Below are positions 53,348 through 61,487 of a stretch of DNA of 64,000 bases, piece after piece. Position 1 is the first letter of the stretch, and each line of letters starts with the position of its first letter. Where the stretch lies: assembly GCF_000244755.1 (NCBI RefSeq), contig NZ_AHOO02000005.1, forward strand, positions 1,302,001 to 1,366,000, given 5' to 3'. The position numbers and the translations under genes are program-made. The notes below the pieces were generated by a model. The model did no database searches, had not been told where the DNA came from, and was given only the letters and a program-made list of their open reading frames with translations. Source of the DNA: Leptospira licerasiae serovar Varillal str. VAR 010. GTDB lineage: Bacteria > Spirochaetota > Leptospiria > Leptospirales > Leptospiraceae.

Positions 53348-53377
53348 AAAAAAACCCGCTCAGAGGAGCGGGTTTTT
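53348..53377 (-). terminator. leu attenuator (rho-independent terminator)
   Basis: On the minus strand AAAAACCCGCTC-CTCT-GAGCGGGTTTTT forms a long stem followed by more T. It lies 24 bases after the leader peptide stop and about 60 before leuA. A small TTGC-GCGT-GCAA hairpin precedes it. Confidence 0.88.
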
Positions 53378-53400
53378 GCACGCGCAAGTTTTCCGTCCTC

Positions 53401-53436
53401 TCAACTCCAAAGAAGGAGTAAGAGGAGACCGAGCAT
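53401..53436 (-). CDS. leuL: leu leader peptide (MLGLLLLLLWS)
   Basis: An 11-codon frame from ATG (53436) to TGA encodes MLGLLLLLLWS: seven of the eleven residues are Leu, mostly CTC and CTT codons. It precedes a terminator hairpin and leuA. This is the arrangement of leucine attenuation, where ribosomes stalling on Leu codons let transcription continue. No good ribosome-binding site is visible upstream. The codon content and position make the assignment firm despite the small size. Confidence 0.88.
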   Translation of the reverse strand: MLGLLLLLLWS

Positions 53437-53613
53437 ATTAGCTTGGAAGAAATTCTGCGCCATACTTATACTTTTAGACTCGGCAAATTGGAAAAGGAAG
53501 TCAAGTAGAAAAGAAAAAATTTGGGCGACTCCTCGCGAACGACCCGTAGGGAGTGAGCGAGCTCGAGATAGCCGGAGGCGTTATCGAGAGCACACCAAAC
53601 TGTAATCTTCGCG

Positions 53614-53697
53614 GGGCCGCGCTGCTGCGGGTTCGCGCATTCGCGCTCATCCGGGCAAGGCCCGGACTAAAGCCCTACGCATCGCTGTCGCAGGCCC
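53614..53697. repeat. Dispersed structured repeat, copy B
   Basis: Second copy of the element at 797-877. Hairpin 1 is GCGC-ATTC-GCGC (53635-53646), where copy A has GTGC/GCAC, a compensating pair change. Hairpin 2 is CCGGGC-AAG-GCCCGG (53651-53665), two base pairs longer than in copy A. The stretch 53523-53613 next to it is GC-rich and also repeat-like (TCGCGAACGACCCGTAG, GAGTGAGCGAGCTCGAG), with no match in copy A apart from the TTGGGCG start. It abuts the stop of the TPR gene. Confidence 0.7.
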
Positions 53698-53700
53698 TGA

Positions 53701-54312
53701 TCAGATATCTTCTTCTTTTTTGAGAAAACTCCAGATGCCGCCTTGTTCGAATTGTTTCTCTTCCAGCAATTGTTTAAGTTGAAGATATTCTTTTTTGACC
53801 TGGTCCGGGATGCCGACAATCTCCAATTTATGGAAAGTTTCTCTGGCTTCTTCGAAACGATTTGTTCTTACATAACAAATCGCTAATGCGTATAGAGTAG
53901 GAGAATCGGACAACTCCGATTCAGGCAAGTCCTTAAGAAGATCCAACGCCCTATCAAACTTAGAGGCGCCTGTATAAACAGCCGCCAAATTTTTTTTAGC
54001 GAATACGTCATTATCGTCCAACTCTAAAGCTTTAGAAAGATGGAATTCAGCTTTAGGTTTATCCTTTTTACGAGCGAACAAAACTCCGAGTCCCACCCAA
54101 GCTTGGACATGCGCCGGTTCCAAACGGATACATTCTTGGAGAGCTGATTCAGCAGGAGCCATTTCGCCTAATTGAGAAAGGCACATTCCTAAATGAAAGA
54201 ATGCGTTAGGATTATTCTGTTCCGATTCTGTCCAAGATATCAGTACGGACTTAGCGGAATTCGAATCCCCTTTTTTCAGATAATCCAATGCGGTTTTCAG
54301 TCTTGGATCCAT
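53701..54312 (-). CDS. TPR-repeat protein
   Basis: A 203-residue soluble protein made mainly of tetratricopeptide repeats, which bind other proteins. At least four units are visible: ALDYLKKGDSNSAKSVLISW, AFFHLGMCLSQLGEMAPAES, AWVGLGVLFARKKDKPKAEF and TLYALAICYVRTNRFEEARE. There is no signal peptide. Its start lies within the last 62 bases of the upstream lipoprotein gene in another frame, with GGAAAAAGA just before ATG. Partner unknown. Confidence 0.85.
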   Translation of the reverse strand: MDPRLKTALDYLKKGDSNSAKSVLISWTESEQNNPNAFFHLGMCLSQLGEMAPAESALQECIRLEPAHVQAWVGLGVLFARKKDKPKAEFHLSKALELDDNDVFAKKNLAAVYTGASKFDRALDLLKDLPESELSDSPTLYALAICYVRTNRFEEARETFHKLEIVGIPDQVKKEYLQLKQLLEEKQFEQGGIWSFLKKEEDI

Positions 54313-55126
54313 TCTTTTTCCATTTCTTTTCTTCCTTATGGATACGACTATCTTTTTCCTCTTTAGTTTCTCTATTACAATGTTGGGAAGAAGCTCTCCA
54401 TTCCCATTCCGCGTTGATCTTGAGCCATTCTTTGTCTATCTGGTATTTTTCCATGAGAGTATCCAATAAACGAACGTCGTCCCAATCGTCCGCGTTCACA
54501 AAATGATTGGATTCTTTCATAAATTCCTTTTTCCAACGGGAAACAAATTCGTCCAAATGATCTTCTTTAAAATCTTCTAAACTGTCTTCGGAGTTTGCGC
54601 ATTCATTGATCAGGAACTCTACATGTTTTTTTCTGATCTTAGCTTCCGAAGTTTCGGTAACTCTTTGGTAAGTTACGTAGATGGTCCCTAAAATTAAAGT
54701 GGTTTCGAAAGCGAACGGAACGGGAGTAATGGCTGCAATCGCAAGTACTCCTCCCAATTTTCTCACTATGGAACTGCTGTCTTTTTTGAGTTCGGATTTA
54801 TACAAGGAAACCTCTTTGATCCTTTCCGTGTATTTTTGTTTTTGAGGACCTATGAATTCGATGTCGAATTTTTCCAGATCCGAAAATGCGTCTTTGTATT
54901 TTGTCTTAAGACTCAAGTCCGTTCTATAAACGTTACCTTCTTCATTCGTATAAAACAGGGAATACTGATGTTCTCTTGAAATCAAAGACTTATCTCCTCT
55001 CGGAAAAGAAGAGCAAGAGTAGATGGATAATAAAATCAAGATTTGAATTCGTTTGGAAAGTTTGCGTTTTTGTTTTATGGGGGAAAATATTAGAAGTATT
55101 TGATGGTTTATGGCTAAATGTCGCAT
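54251..55126 (-). CDS. Hypothetical lipoprotein
   Basis: I do not recognise the family. The 291-residue protein has a basic N-terminus and a hydrophobic segment (IQILILLSIYSC) ending in a likely lipobox with Cys38, of the relaxed spirochaetal type. A second hydrophobic stretch around residues 125-150 (LGGVLAIAAITPVPFAFETTLILG) could be membrane-inserted. The C-terminal third is highly charged. The last 62 bases overlap the TPR gene, so the two are likely cotranscribed and coupled. The first ATG is used; a start closer to the signal segment is possible. Confidence 0.7.
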   Translation of the reverse strand: MRHLAINHQILLIFSPIKQKRKLSKRIQILILLSIYSCSSFPRGDKSLISREHQYSLFYTNEEGNVYRTDLSLKTKYKDAFSDLEKFDIEFIGPQKQKYTERIKEVSLYKSELKKDSSSIVRKLGGVLAIAAITPVPFAFETTLILGTIYVTYQRVTETSEAKIRKKHVEFLINECANSEDSLEDFKEDHLDEFVSRWKKEFMKESNHFVNADDWDDVRLLDTLMEKYQIDKEWLKINAEWEWRASSQHCNRETKEEKDSRIHKEEKKWKKNGSKTENRIGLSEKRGFEFR

Positions 55127-55309
55127 AATAGGCCTTCCCGATCGGTCTTGGCGCTTATTTTATATCCGGTCCAAATTCAGAGTCGGACATAGGAAATAAA
55201 TTTCTAAACCTTGTTTTGTATGTAACCTTTGCCGATTTGTATCCGTCCAACTGCGATTTTAGCTGGACAGAAATTCTTTCCGGGGTTTCATAGAGGCGAC
55301 GGACATTCT

Positions 55310-55912
55310 ATGAATTCATTCTTTAAATATTCTATTATATTTTTTGTATCCGCTTCTTCTCTGTTTGTATCTTGTTCCGGTGCGGAAAAGAAAAACCCAG
55401 AAGTTCAGTTACCTTCTTCCGGAGAGCAAAGATCCGAAATGCCTGTGCTGGTCCAATTCGAAGATGATCTGGAATATGATGTAAAAACTTTGATGGCAAC
55501 ATTTGCTACAGGGACGGAAGGAAAGGACAGAAGATTAGATCGAGAATATGCAAAATTTCCAATCTTGGTCGGGACAGGCGCCAGATCCAAAGAATTGGAA
55601 TTAGAAGGTACAGTCACTCGAAGAGTTTCCTGGAGCAAATCCGAAAGAAAAGAAGTGCTTATCTCAATCGAAGGAAACAAGCTCACTCATAACTGCGGTT
55701 TAGGAATCACCGATAAGTCCCTAAACTTCTCAGACTCAGGCAAAAAGCCGTTTAGATCCGTTCGTTTATTCTTCCAAAGTACTGGAGTGAGAGATACTCC
55801 TCGCACTGGGTTTGCTTGGGTTTTAGGGTTCGGGACTTACTTACTCTATCCTTTGATCTATACCGGTTTTGTGGTCGAAAAGATGGATTGTGGATTGGTC
55901 TTAGAAGGTTAG
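55310..55912 (+). CDS. Putative lipoprotein
   Basis: A 200-residue exported protein. MNSFFKYSIIFFVSASSLFV is the signal, ending in VSCSG with the lipid-carrying Cys at about residue 22. The mature part is strand-rich with no known motif (EGTVTRRVSWSKSERKEVLI); a hydrophobic segment near the end (FAWVLGFGTYLLYPLIYTGF) may be a membrane anchor. ATG at 55310 is chosen since it directly begins the signal peptide; a longer frame from 55229 would not. Function unknown. Confidence 0.72.
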   Translation: MNSFFKYSIIFFVSASSLFVSCSGAEKKNPEVQLPSSGEQRSEMPVLVQFEDDLEYDVKTLMATFATGTEGKDRRLDREYAKFPILVGTGARSKELELEGTVTRRVSWSKSERKEVLISIEGNKLTHNCGLGITDKSLNFSDSGKKPFRSVRLFFQSTGVRDTPRTGFAWVLGFGTYLLYPLIYTGFVVEKMDCGLVLEG

Positions 55913-55973
55913 ATCATAATTTTGCTTTTCGAATTCGTCTAATAGGAAGAATATAACAGAAAGGAAGAAGAAT

Positions 55974-56162
55974 ATGCCTTATATGGCTGTCGGATCTCGA
56001 CAAATTTTATATTCCGATTCTTCGGCTCCTGCCTTAGTGGGAGACCAACCCAGAGAAGTAGCTTCCGTTTCGGACAACGCTGTAGTGCAACCACAAACAG
56101 TGGTGGTCCCTCCGGGCGGATTACCTCCTCATTTGGGACAGTTCCTAGATTCTACAGTTTAA
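55974..56162 (+). CDS. Small hypothetical protein
   Basis: A 62-residue product with an AAGGAAGAAG ribosome-binding site six or so bases before ATG, so it is probably translated. It is Val/Pro/Ser-rich (VVQPQTVVVPPGGLPPHLG) with no hydrophobic segment and no family I know. It lies eight bases before the holin-like membrane protein gene and likely shares its transcript. Confidence 0.62.
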   Translation: MPYMAVGSRQILYSDSSAPALVGDQPREVASVSDNAVVQPQTVVVPPGGLPPHLGQFLDSTV

Positions 56163-56170
56163 GGACATAG

Positions 56171-56572
56171 ATGTACAGACTTCTTTTTTCCGTTTTACTC
56201 CAATCCTTGGTAGTAGTTTTCGTTTTTCCTCTGATCGATTCGGATTTTCGTATCAGCAATAATGTTTGGGATGTAATAGTAATCGTTCTATTCTTCGGCT
56301 TTTTGAATTTTATTCTAAGATGGTTCCTTGTTCTGGTCACATTCGGGGTCGGATATCTGGTTTATCTTTTGAGCTTAGGGATAGCAGGTCTCGTCGTGAA
56401 TGCAATCGTTCTATCTTGGATTGCAAATATTTTCCCTGATAAGATTTTTGTGCCCGGTTTTTGGGCCGCTTTCTGGGGAGGGGCAATTTTAACTCTGGCA
56501 AATTACGTAGCGAAAAAAGAAAGCAGAGAGGAATATTCTAGATCTGAACGCAAAAATAAAAAATCCTATTAA
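56171..56572 (+). CDS. Phage holin family IV-like membrane protein
   Basis: A 133-residue protein with four membrane helices: LFSVLLQSLVVVFVFPLI, VWDVIVIVLFFGFLNFILR, a pair around LVTFGVGYLVYLLSLGIAGLVVNAIVL, and FWAAFWGGAILTLANYV. The order matches the four-helix protein group annotated as phage holin superfamily IV, which is common in bacterial chromosomes and not proof of phage origin. A charged tail ends the protein. No phage genes lie nearby. Seems cotranscribed with cysE, which starts nine bases later. Confidence 0.8.
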   Translation: MYRLLFSVLLQSLVVVFVFPLIDSDFRISNNVWDVIVIVLFFGFLNFILRWFLVLVTFGVGYLVYLLSLGIAGLVVNAIVLSWIANIFPDKIFVPGFWAAFWGGAILTLANYVAKKESREEYSRSERKNKKSY

Positions 56573-56581
56573 ATTTTCCGA

Positions 56582-57127
56582 ATGATTCGAGAGATCCAAG
56601 CAATTTTCAAGAATGACCCTGCTGCCAGGGGGTTGGAATTTATACTTTACCCAGGGTTACATTCCATCCTGATGCATAAATATATTGCATATCCTTTATA
56701 TAAGATAAGATTAAAGTTTCTGGCACGGTTTGTTTCTCAGTTCAGTCGTTTTCTTACCGGAATAGAGATCCACCCGGGAGCAAAGATCGGTAGCGGACTA
56801 TTCATAGATCATGGGATGGGGATCGTGATCGGCGGGACTGCAGAGATTGGAGATGATTGTATCTTATTCCATGGGGTTACTTTGGGAGGAACAGGAAATC
56901 ACCAAGGGAAACGTCATCCTACTATCGGAAATAATGTTCTTATAGGCGCAAGAGCCACGGTCTTAGGTCCTGTCCATGTGGGCAATAATGTGAAGATAGG
57001 AGCGGAAGCAGTTATCATCGACCATGATATTCCTGACGATTGTACTGTGGTGGGAGCGCCCGGAAAGATCGTAAGATTAAAAGGGAAGAAAGTAAAGATC
57101 CCCCTGAAGAAGACCAAAATAGTTTAG
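56582..57127 (+). CDS. cysE: Serine O-acetyltransferase
   Basis: Acetylates L-serine with acetyl-CoA, the first step of cysteine synthesis. The 181-residue form is the shorter (EpsC-like) type. A helical N-terminus precedes the left-handed beta-helix of hexapeptide repeats: [40 protein letters not shown], then [17 protein letters not shown] and a closing VGAPGKIVR. The catalytic His lies in FIDHGMG and [11 protein letters not shown]. Its C-terminal tail is short and Lys-rich. Confidence 0.92.
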   Translation: MIREIQAIFKNDPAARGLEFILYPGLHSILMHKYIAYPLYKIRLKFLARFVSQFSRFLTGIEIHPGAKIGSGLFIDHGMGIVIGGTAEIGDDCILFHGVTLGGTGNHQGKRHPTIGNNVLIGARATVLGPVHVGNNVKIGAEAVIIDHDIPDDCTVVGAPGKIVRLKGKKVKIPLKKTKIV

Positions 57128-57131
57128 GTTT

Positions 57132-57737
57132 TTATGATGCTTTTTTCAATTCGGAAAGCATCTCCTCTTCTAACTCGTTAAAATATTTGGGATCGTGGGT
57201 CATCACGTAAAATTGTGAATTTCCCTGGAATAATTTCAGGAATAGTTCAGCCTTCTTTCTGGAATCAAAGTTTGTCGGAAGTGCAGAGACCTTTTTGCTC
57301 CTTTCGAAATAATTTTCTAAACAAGAAGTCCAGGACTCCAATACGTTAGAACTTCTTGCAGCAAGATCCGGTTCAGGTTTATCTAAACTTCCCATAAATC
57401 TAGCGAGAGGGCATCCGAAATATTTCCCGGATTTAACCTGTTTTTTCAAAAGAGCCATCCATCTATGCACAAACTCTTGGGGTGTTTCGGATCTTTCCAT
57501 GAGTCTCTCCCAACCTACTTGAAAATCCCTTCCTTGGCGCTCTAGGTATTCTTTTCCCAGATCTTCTTTGGTTGGGAAATATCTATAAAAGCTGGCCTTA
57601 TGAGATTCAGACTCGTCGATTACCTGGTTGATAGAGGTCCCAGCATAACCTTGGGAATACATCAAGCGAACGGCAGTGGATGCTATCCTTTCGAAAGGAC
57701 CTTCCCCGGAGGCAGATTCCTGTTTTCGTTTGCTCAT
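57132..57737 (-). CDS. TetR family regulator (of the divergent alcohol dehydrogenase)
   Basis: A 201-residue repressor. HTH in residues about 18-60: STAVRLMYSQGYAGTSINQV and SHKASFYRYFPTKEDLG. The C-terminal domain (FGCPLARFMGSLDKPEPDLA) belongs to the group with a conserved G-C-P-L motif found in regulators of redox and electrophile response genes. It faces the alcohol dehydrogenase gene; two 16-bp palindromes lie between and are probably its operators. A Cys in GCPLA may sense reactive aldehydes; this is inference. Stop lies five bases from the cysE stop. Confidence 0.92.
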   Translation of the reverse strand: MSKRKQESASGEGPFERIASTAVRLMYSQGYAGTSINQVIDESESHKASFYRYFPTKEDLGKEYLERQGRDFQVGWERLMERSETPQEFVHRWMALLKKQVKSGKYFGCPLARFMGSLDKPEPDLAARSSNVLESWTSCLENYFERSKKVSALPTNFDSRKKAELFLKLFQGNSQFYVMTHDPKYFNELEEEMLSELKKAS

Positions 57738-57755
57738 CAGACTAAAATAAAATTG

Positions 57756-57814
57756 TAGACTAACTGGTCTATCCTATTTTTATGAGGACGATTGCGGGTA
57801 GACTGATTGGTCTA
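57756..57814. promoter_or_regulatory. Two TetR operators between divergent genes
   Basis: TAGACTAACTGGTCTA (57756-57771) and TAGACTGATTGGTCTA (57799-57814) differ at only two positions, and both have TAGAC/GTCTA arms. They are spaced 43 bases centre to centre. The second abuts the dehydrogenase ribosome-binding site, the first lies 19 bases upstream of the repressor start. Confidence 0.88.
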
Positions 57815-57827
57815 TTGGAGGAAAACC

Positions 57828-58850
57828 ATGCAACAATTGTTATTTTCTAAAAGAAATCGCGTGGAATGGGAAGAAGTTCCTGATCCTAAACTTTCCGGAC
57901 CGAACCAGGCATTGGTCCGTCCCTTGGCGGTTGCCAGATGCGATTTGGATCTTCCTATTTTAAGAGGACAAACATTATTTCGCCCTCCTTTTCCTTTGGG
58001 CCATGAGTTTGTGGGAGAAATTATAGAAACAAGCGAAGAGTTATCTTCACTCTTTCCTAAGGGGACTCGAGTTGCAGTTCCGTTCCAAATTTCCTGCGGG
58101 CATTGTGCAAATTGTGAAACCGGTCTGACTAAAAGTTGTAGTACCGTTCCTCATACAAGCGCTTACGGAATGGGAAAAGGTGCAAAAGAATTTGGCGGGG
58201 CTATTTCTGATTCCGTTCTTGTCCCTTATGCAAAGGAGATGTTAATTCCTTTTTCCAATAAGACCGATCCGGCTGCGATTGCAAGTATCAGCGATAATAT
58301 TGTAGAGGCTTGGAAACTAGTAGGTATACATCTCCAACAAAACAAGAATAGATCCGTTCTTGTTCTGGGAGGTTTTGCCTCGAGCATCGGCTTGTATACT
58401 GCGGCTCTTGCAAAACATATGGGTGCCGCTGAACTTGTTTATGTAGACACGGATAAAAAACGTTTGCAGATCGCGGAATCTTACGGAGTGAAAGTGGAGC
58501 AGGTAACTTCCTTTCCGAAAAGTTTAGGTAAGTTCGATATAGTCGCGGATGCGAACGGAACTGCGGAAGGTTGGGACTGTGGTCTTAGATCTCTCGGAAT
58601 AGAGGGAGAGTTCGGATCTGCATCTATTTTCTGGACGAATAGTATTCCGATCCCTTATTTAGAATTGTATAATAATGGAGCAACAATCCGTTTAGGAAGA
58701 GTTAGATCCAGAGAATGGATCCCTGAAATTTTGAGATTAGTAGAAGAGGAAGGATTCGATCCTTCTAAGGTCACCACTCGTAAGGCATCCTGGTCGGAAG
58801 CGGCGGACGCTTTTCTGGAAGAGGAGACCAAGTTGATCGTTGTCAGATAA
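57828..58850 (+). CDS. Zinc-dependent medium-chain alcohol dehydrogenase
   Basis: A 340-residue NAD(P)-dependent dehydrogenase. Catalytic zinc ligands: Cys38 in VARCDLD and His59-Glu60 in PLGHEFVGEI. Structural zinc: Cys90, 93, 96 and 104 in SCGHCANCETGLTKSC. The cofactor fold is marked by VLVLGGFASSIGLYTAALAK. The ATG at 57828 follows a perfect GGAGG six bases away; a longer frame from 57807 would start inside the operator. Repression by the divergent TetR protein is likely. Substrate unknown. Confidence 0.93.
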   Translation: MQQLLFSKRNRVEWEEVPDPKLSGPNQALVRPLAVARCDLDLPILRGQTLFRPPFPLGHEFVGEIIETSEELSSLFPKGTRVAVPFQISCGHCANCETGLTKSCSTVPHTSAYGMGKGAKEFGGAISDSVLVPYAKEMLIPFSNKTDPAAIASISDNIVEAWKLVGIHLQQNKNRSVLVLGGFASSIGLYTAALAKHMGAAELVYVDTDKKRLQIAESYGVKVEQVTSFPKSLGKFDIVADANGTAEGWDCGLRSLGIEGEFGSASIFWTNSIPIPYLELYNNGATIRLGRVRSREWIPEILRLVEEEGFDPSKVTTRKASWSEAADAFLEEETKLIVVR

Positions 58851-58865
58851 AGTACATTGGCATTT

Positions 58866-58895
58866 AAGGACGAGGAAACTCGTCCTTCTTTTTTA
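58866..58895 (+). terminator. Rho-independent terminator of the alcohol dehydrogenase
   Basis: AAGGACGAG-GAAA-CTCGTCCTT forms a 9-bp stem with a GNRA-like loop, followed by a T-rich run. It begins 15 bases after the stop codon. Confidence 0.88.
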
Positions 58896-59591
58896 ATATT
58901 GCCCTATAGATCTGAAATAGTCCCCTAAAAGAGCATCCACCTCTTCAAAGGAAGAGTATCCTTTGGTTAAGATCCCTCTGTCTAAACCGTCCGAAAATAC
59001 CAAACAAGGAAACCCGGTCACACCTAAGATATATCCGTAATTGAAATCATTCCTTGTTTCTAATAAAGTTTCTTCTCTATAGTATAATTCTTTGAATTCA
59101 TCTAAAGGGAAGGAAAGCTCCGAGGCTATCTCTGCGTATGTCTCGAAACTGCTTGGGTCCTTTCCCTTGGAATGAAAACTTTCCAGCAGCTTATCTAAAA
59201 AAGAGAAGGATAAGCTAGGATTGATCCTTTGCGCCGTGATAACCGCTCTTGAACCAGGTTCTGAATCGTATCTTATGTTTCGATCTTGGAGTATATCGTA
59301 GTGGAAATTTCGTTTGGAGATCCGTTCCACTTCCTTCCAAAGATATTTAAGTTTTTCAGTAACTTCTTCAGTGAAGTTCTCCGCTTCCGGTCCGTATTTT
59401 AATCCACCGAGTACGAGTGTGAATTCTATTTTATCCGAGTATTTTTCTCTGATCTTTTCAAAAACAGGAGAGAAGCCGTAACACCAGGCACACACCGGAT
59501 CGGCTACGTAAAGGATGGAATGTTTGGTATCCGGACGTTTGAATTCTAGGCTCACAGAGAACAGGGATAATTCTTCTTTTATCTTTTCCAA
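58893..59591 (-). CDS. DsbA-family (FrnE-like) thiol oxidoreductase
   Basis: A 232-residue thioredoxin-fold protein with a helical insertion. The redox motif is VADPVCAWCYGFSP (Cys34-x-x-Cys37), and the cis-Pro loop is GVTGFPCLVFSDG. The type matches cytoplasmic DsbA relatives such as FrnE, which lack a signal peptide, as here. Possible roles are disulphide isomerisation or protection against oxidative stress. Its last base lies within the T tract of the convergent terminator. Confidence 0.88.
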   Translation of the reverse strand: MEKIKEELSLFSVSLEFKRPDTKHSILYVADPVCAWCYGFSPVFEKIREKYSDKIEFTLVLGGLKYGPEAENFTEEVTEKLKYLWKEVERISKRNFHYDILQDRNIRYDSEPGSRAVITAQRINPSLSFSFLDKLLESFHSKGKDPSSFETYAEIASELSFPLDEFKELYYREETLLETRNDFNYGYILGVTGFPCLVFSDGLDRGILTKGYSSFEEVDALLGDYFRSIGQY

Positions 59592-59593
59592 CT

Positions 59594-59620
59594 AAAAAAG
59601 GCGGGAACATGTCCCGCCTT
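59594..59620 (-). terminator. Rho-independent terminator of the small membrane protein gene
   Basis: A perfect 9-bp stem AAGGCGGGA/TCCCGCCTT with an ACATG-type loop; the minus strand continues with six T. It ends transcripts from the gene starting at 59934 before the DsbA gene. Confidence 0.85.
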
Positions 59621-59649
59621 CCTTTCCTTTTCAATTAGGAGGATTCTTT

Positions 59650-59934
59650 TTAGATTTCGTTCGGGTGTTTGACGTAGTAGAGCGATAGCCATACTACCCC
59701 GAAAAGTACCCCCGCGTAAGCTAGGATCGCAGTTGCGATGTCGATCATAGGAAGAACAGCAGCTATAGGTGTAACTTTAACCGCAGTAATCTTCGTAGCT
59801 TCACCAAGAATTAGGAAGAGACCTCCCAATCCGATTAAGTGATAGCGATTCATCGCATCCTTGGATACTCGGGCAAACCGGGCAAACACAGGAACAGCCA
59901 AAAGCGCTAATGCGAAGATGGTCACTGTATCCAT
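59650..59934 (-). CDS. Small membrane protein, function unknown
   Basis: A 94-residue protein with three likely membrane helices: [35 protein letters not shown], and [25 protein letters not shown] know no family. The ATG at 59934 lies seven bases after a perfect AGGAGG; the ATG two codons before would be only one base away from it. Strong ribosome-binding site and terminator suggest good expression. Confidence 0.7.
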   Translation of the reverse strand: MDTVTIFALALLAVPVFARFARVSKDAMNRYHLIGLGGLFLILGEATKITAVKVTPIAAVLPMIDIATAILAYAGVLFGVVWLSLYYVKHPNEI

Positions 59935-59940
59935 GTTCAT

Positions 59941-60204
59941 ACCTCCTTAAGGTACTAGGTTAGACCGATGAGGAGGTTCATACATTTCACTATAGTTAAA
60001 AAATTATTTTAAAAAAACATCATGTAATATAACGGATGATTAATAATAAGATCAGGGTTATAGTTCTTAAGGGTTAAATCATATTTTTATTTTATGTATC
60101 ACGAAAGTGATGGTTTTTATTTAAAGATTTTGATAATGATTAGTATATTATAATACTATAACATGATTATATTTTTTGGGTTGCCGTGAATTGTCCTCTG
60201 TTAG
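59941..60204. other. AT-rich intergenic region
   Basis: About 260 bases with no gene. ATCAC-GAAA-GTGAT with a following T run near 60100-60122 may be a weak terminator. TGATAATGATTAG near 60131 resembles part of a Fur-type box but is not convincing in such AT-rich DNA. Confidence 0.4.
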
Positions 60205-60238
60205 GGTCGGTCAGGGCCGACCGACCTTCTTCTTTTCA
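60205..60238 (+). terminator. GC-rich hairpin with U tract in the leader of the DUF2817 gene
   Basis: GGTCGGTC and GACCGACC form a perfect 8-bp stem with an AGGGCC loop, followed by a pyrimidine run of TTCTTCTTTTC. It stands out in AT-rich DNA about 80 bases before the gene's likely start, so it could be a leader terminator. Confidence 0.5.
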
Positions 60239-60307
60239 TGGAATCGTAATCTAAAGGTAAAATTTTTTTTTGGACCGGAAAACGGCGTTAAGTATGTTCG
60301 TGATTCA

Positions 60308-61453
60308 GTGGACGTATTATCGTACTATTTGGAAACCTACGAAGCCTGTAGAAAGGCCTTTCTATCTTACAAGAAGCAATTAAAATCCAAGTTTGCTCGT
60401 TTCGACTATGAATGTCTTGAGATCCCGAAAGAAGGGGGACAACTGGATGTTTATTGTTTGGGAGAAAAGAAAAAGCCGGCAAAACGTTTGGTCGTAATGA
60501 GCTCTGGTATCCACGGAGTGGAAGGATTTGCAGGTTCGGCATTCCAGCGCAGATGGATCGAGGAATTCCTGCTGGATGATAAAAGCGCTTATAAACTCCC
60601 TAAAAATTCAGATTTTCTGATCTTACATGGGATAAATGCACACGGCTTCAAAAACTTTCTAAGAGTAAACGAAAGGAATGTGGACTTAAATCGTAACTTC
60701 GCATTAAAAAGAGAGAAGTTGCATAAGAAGTTCAAAAACAAAAAATATAGAAAGATCCAAAGTTTCTTAAATCCGAGTTCGGAATTCGGTAATTTTTTAT
60801 TCGAGTACATATTCTTTATTATCCGGTTTTTAGGAGTAGTGATCCGTTTCGGGGCTAAATACGTTTTGGATGCAGCGGTAAACGGCCAATACGAATTTCC
60901 GAAAGGGATCTATTATGGCGGCAGAAAGCCTGAACCCGTTGTCAGAGTTTTGAGAAAGTATTTCAAAAAAGTCTTAAAACCTTACGATCGTATTTTGATC
61001 TTAGACTTTCATACCGGTTACGGGGCTAAGAATGGACTTAGCTTAATGCATAATGCTGAAAATGGCTCAAGGACGGACAAAAATCTAAATAAGGTCTTTG
61101 GAGATTTTGGTCTTCTTTTAAACGAAGGTGAAGAGGATTTTTATAGGACCTCAGGGGATTTTACTGATTTTTTCGGTAAAATTTTCACTCAAGAAAAAGA
61201 TCTATATCCAATCACTATCGAGTTAGGAACTTTCGGAAACCTGAATGTAATGGGAGCTATTCGAGGAAGTTTTTTAATGATTAGCGAGAATCGTATTCGA
61301 TTTCACGGCTCCAAATCCGAATCGGAAGCCGATAAGGTAAGAGAAGAATTTAAACAAATGTTCTATCCGAGTAGAGAAGATTGGAGACTCGCCGCAATGG
61401 ATCATGTCTTCGGGATCGTTCCGGAAGCGATTACTAGGTTTTCTAAGCTTTAA
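60308..61453 (+). CDS. DUF2817 (M14-like metallocarboxypeptidase fold) protein
   Basis: A cytoplasmic protein of 381 residues. The domain begins SYYLETYEACRKAFLSYKK, as in DUF2817. Metal and active-site motifs are VVMSSGIHGVEGFAGSAFQ (His-x-x-Glu), VNERNVDLNRNF, and ILDFHTGYGAKN (His ligand), with a Glu in ITIELGTFG as the expected general acid. It is probably a peptide or amide hydrolase. The GTG at 60308 is chosen because the family starts there; a longer frame from 60176 would pass through the hairpin. No ribosome-binding site is clear. Confidence 0.8.
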   Translation: MDVLSYYLETYEACRKAFLSYKKQLKSKFARFDYECLEIPKEGGQLDVYCLGEKKKPAKRLVVMSSGIHGVEGFAGSAFQRRWIEEFLLDDKSAYKLPKNSDFLILHGINAHGFKNFLRVNERNVDLNRNFALKREKLHKKFKNKKYRKIQSFLNPSSEFGNFLFEYIFFIIRFLGVVIRFGAKYVLDAAVNGQYEFPKGIYYGGRKPEPVVRVLRKYFKKVLKPYDRILILDFHTGYGAKNGLSLMHNAENGSRTDKNLNKVFGDFGLLLNEGEEDFYRTSGDFTDFFGKIFTQEKDLYPITIELGTFGNLNVMGAIRGSFLMISENRIRFHGSKSESEADKVREEFKQMFYPSREDWRLAAMDHVFGIVPEAITRFSKL

Positions 61454-61487
61454 CAGTTCCCCGGTCATTTAGGCCGTGAAGACGATC

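Noticed and set aside
53290..53349. N-terminal extension of LeuA from TTG
   Set aside because: The start codon lies in the T tract of the attenuator.
56171..56572. Holin-like gene as sign of a prophage
   Set aside because: Proteins of this type are common in chromosomes and there are no other phage genes around.
57807..57827. Upstream TTG start of the alcohol dehydrogenase
   Set aside because: It lies inside the operator; GGAGG is correctly spaced only for the ATG at 57828.
60127..60145. Fur-box-like TGATAATGATTAG
   Set aside because: Only a partial match in extremely AT-rich DNA, and the downstream gene is not an obvious iron gene.
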